DNA from: Campylobacterales bacterium
GTDB lineage: Bacteria; Campylobacterota; Campylobacteria; Campylobacterales; Arcobacteraceae
Assembly (NCBI GenBank): GCA_019752775.1
Contig: JAIELU010000184.1
Span: 1 to 5,918 of the forward strand
Direction: 5' to 3'
DNA: 5,918 nt
Shown in pieces: positions 5,753-5,918 of this stretch. Made by a program: the position numbers and the translations under genes. A model generated the notes under the pieces. It was not told the origin of the DNA. It did not search any database and saw only the letters and a list, made by a program, of their open reading frames with translations. Positions within the stretch are counted from its first letter, which is position 1. Each line of letters starts with the position of its first letter.

Positions 5753-5918
5753 ATTTTGAAGATAATTTAAAACTTCTTTATTTTTTGTTATGAATTATGT
5801 TTCAGCTGTGCTATGATAATATAACAATCTACTTTTTTACGCAATTGCTAAGATTATTGTCAGAGGAATCACAAAAACAAATGCAATAATATTAAAATAA
5901 ATTTTTTTAATAATTATT
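5753..5918 (-). other. Right-edge stretch with an in-frame hydrophobic remnant and no intact gene
   Basis: From 5917 to 5837 the minus strand encodes 26 residues ending in TAA. The stretch KKIYFNIIAFVFVIPLTI and the residues after it read like a membrane span with a positive flank on its N-terminal side. This frame is the same as that of the coiled-coil remnant, separated from it by two stops (5839-5837 and 5797-5795), and the bases between also read plausibly (KNKEVLNYLQN just before the TTG). It could be the end of a neighbouring gene entering from the right, or the damaged first span of the same Wzz-like gene with the periplasmic domain deleted. The stretch is short and low-complexity, so coding by chance is possible. 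I see no promoter, terminator or RNA gene here. Confidence 0.3.

Noticed and set aside
1..5918. CRISPR array, tRNA/rRNA gene, insertion sequence or attachment site
   Set aside because: I saw no regularly spaced repeats, no tRNA-like fold, no transposase or integrase motif and no flanking direct repeats around the NTPase gene. The search was by eye, so short or diverged sites could be missed.

Overview
This AT-rich window (roughly 70-78% A+T by eye) carries genes on the minus strand only, so it is read from right to left. The low GC, the cobalamin genes, the CobS motif variant and the Wzz-like coiled coil suggest a member of the Campylobacterota, perhaps Arcobacter-like. That assignment is an inference from sequence style and is not proven.

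Right edge (5918 to 5257): there is no convincing intact gene here. A 123-codon coiled-coil frame begins at TTG without a ribosome binding site. It looks like the periplasmic coiled coil of a Wzz-type polysaccharide chain-length protein. A one-base frameshift at its 3' end hides a tail reading IVGEYIL, and an in-frame hydrophobic stretch interrupted by stops lies upstream of it. I read this as a decayed gene. A 127-base spacer with no riboswitch then leads into the operon.

Operon (5256 to the left edge): seven genes follow with no gaps, each overlapping the next by 1 to 8 bases. They are a MarC-family membrane protein, CobU (cobinamide kinase/guanylyltransferase), CobS (cobalamin synthase), a CobD/CobC-type PLP-dependent aminotransferase-fold decarboxylase, a membrane-anchored transglutaminase-like protein, a KAP-like P-loop NTPase, and CobQ (cobyric acid synthase). 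CobU, CobS and the decarboxylase serve nucleotide-loop assembly of cobamides: the decarboxylase makes the aminoalcohol phosphate linker, CobU activates cobinamide as its GDP derivative, and CobS joins it to the lower-ligand riboside.

Two things stand out. First, cobQ is broken: its frame stops after 156 residues, and the remaining bases to the window edge still hold recognisable CobQ pieces in other frames. The cell may therefore have lost adenosylcobyric acid synthesis while keeping the salvage enzymes. Second, the KAP-like NTPase has no obvious role in cobamide synthesis, is more AT-rich than most neighbours in hand-counted samples, and sits exactly between the transglutaminase-like gene and broken cobQ. 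It may be an acquired cargo gene, possibly with a defence-type role, although that function is not shown by the sequence.
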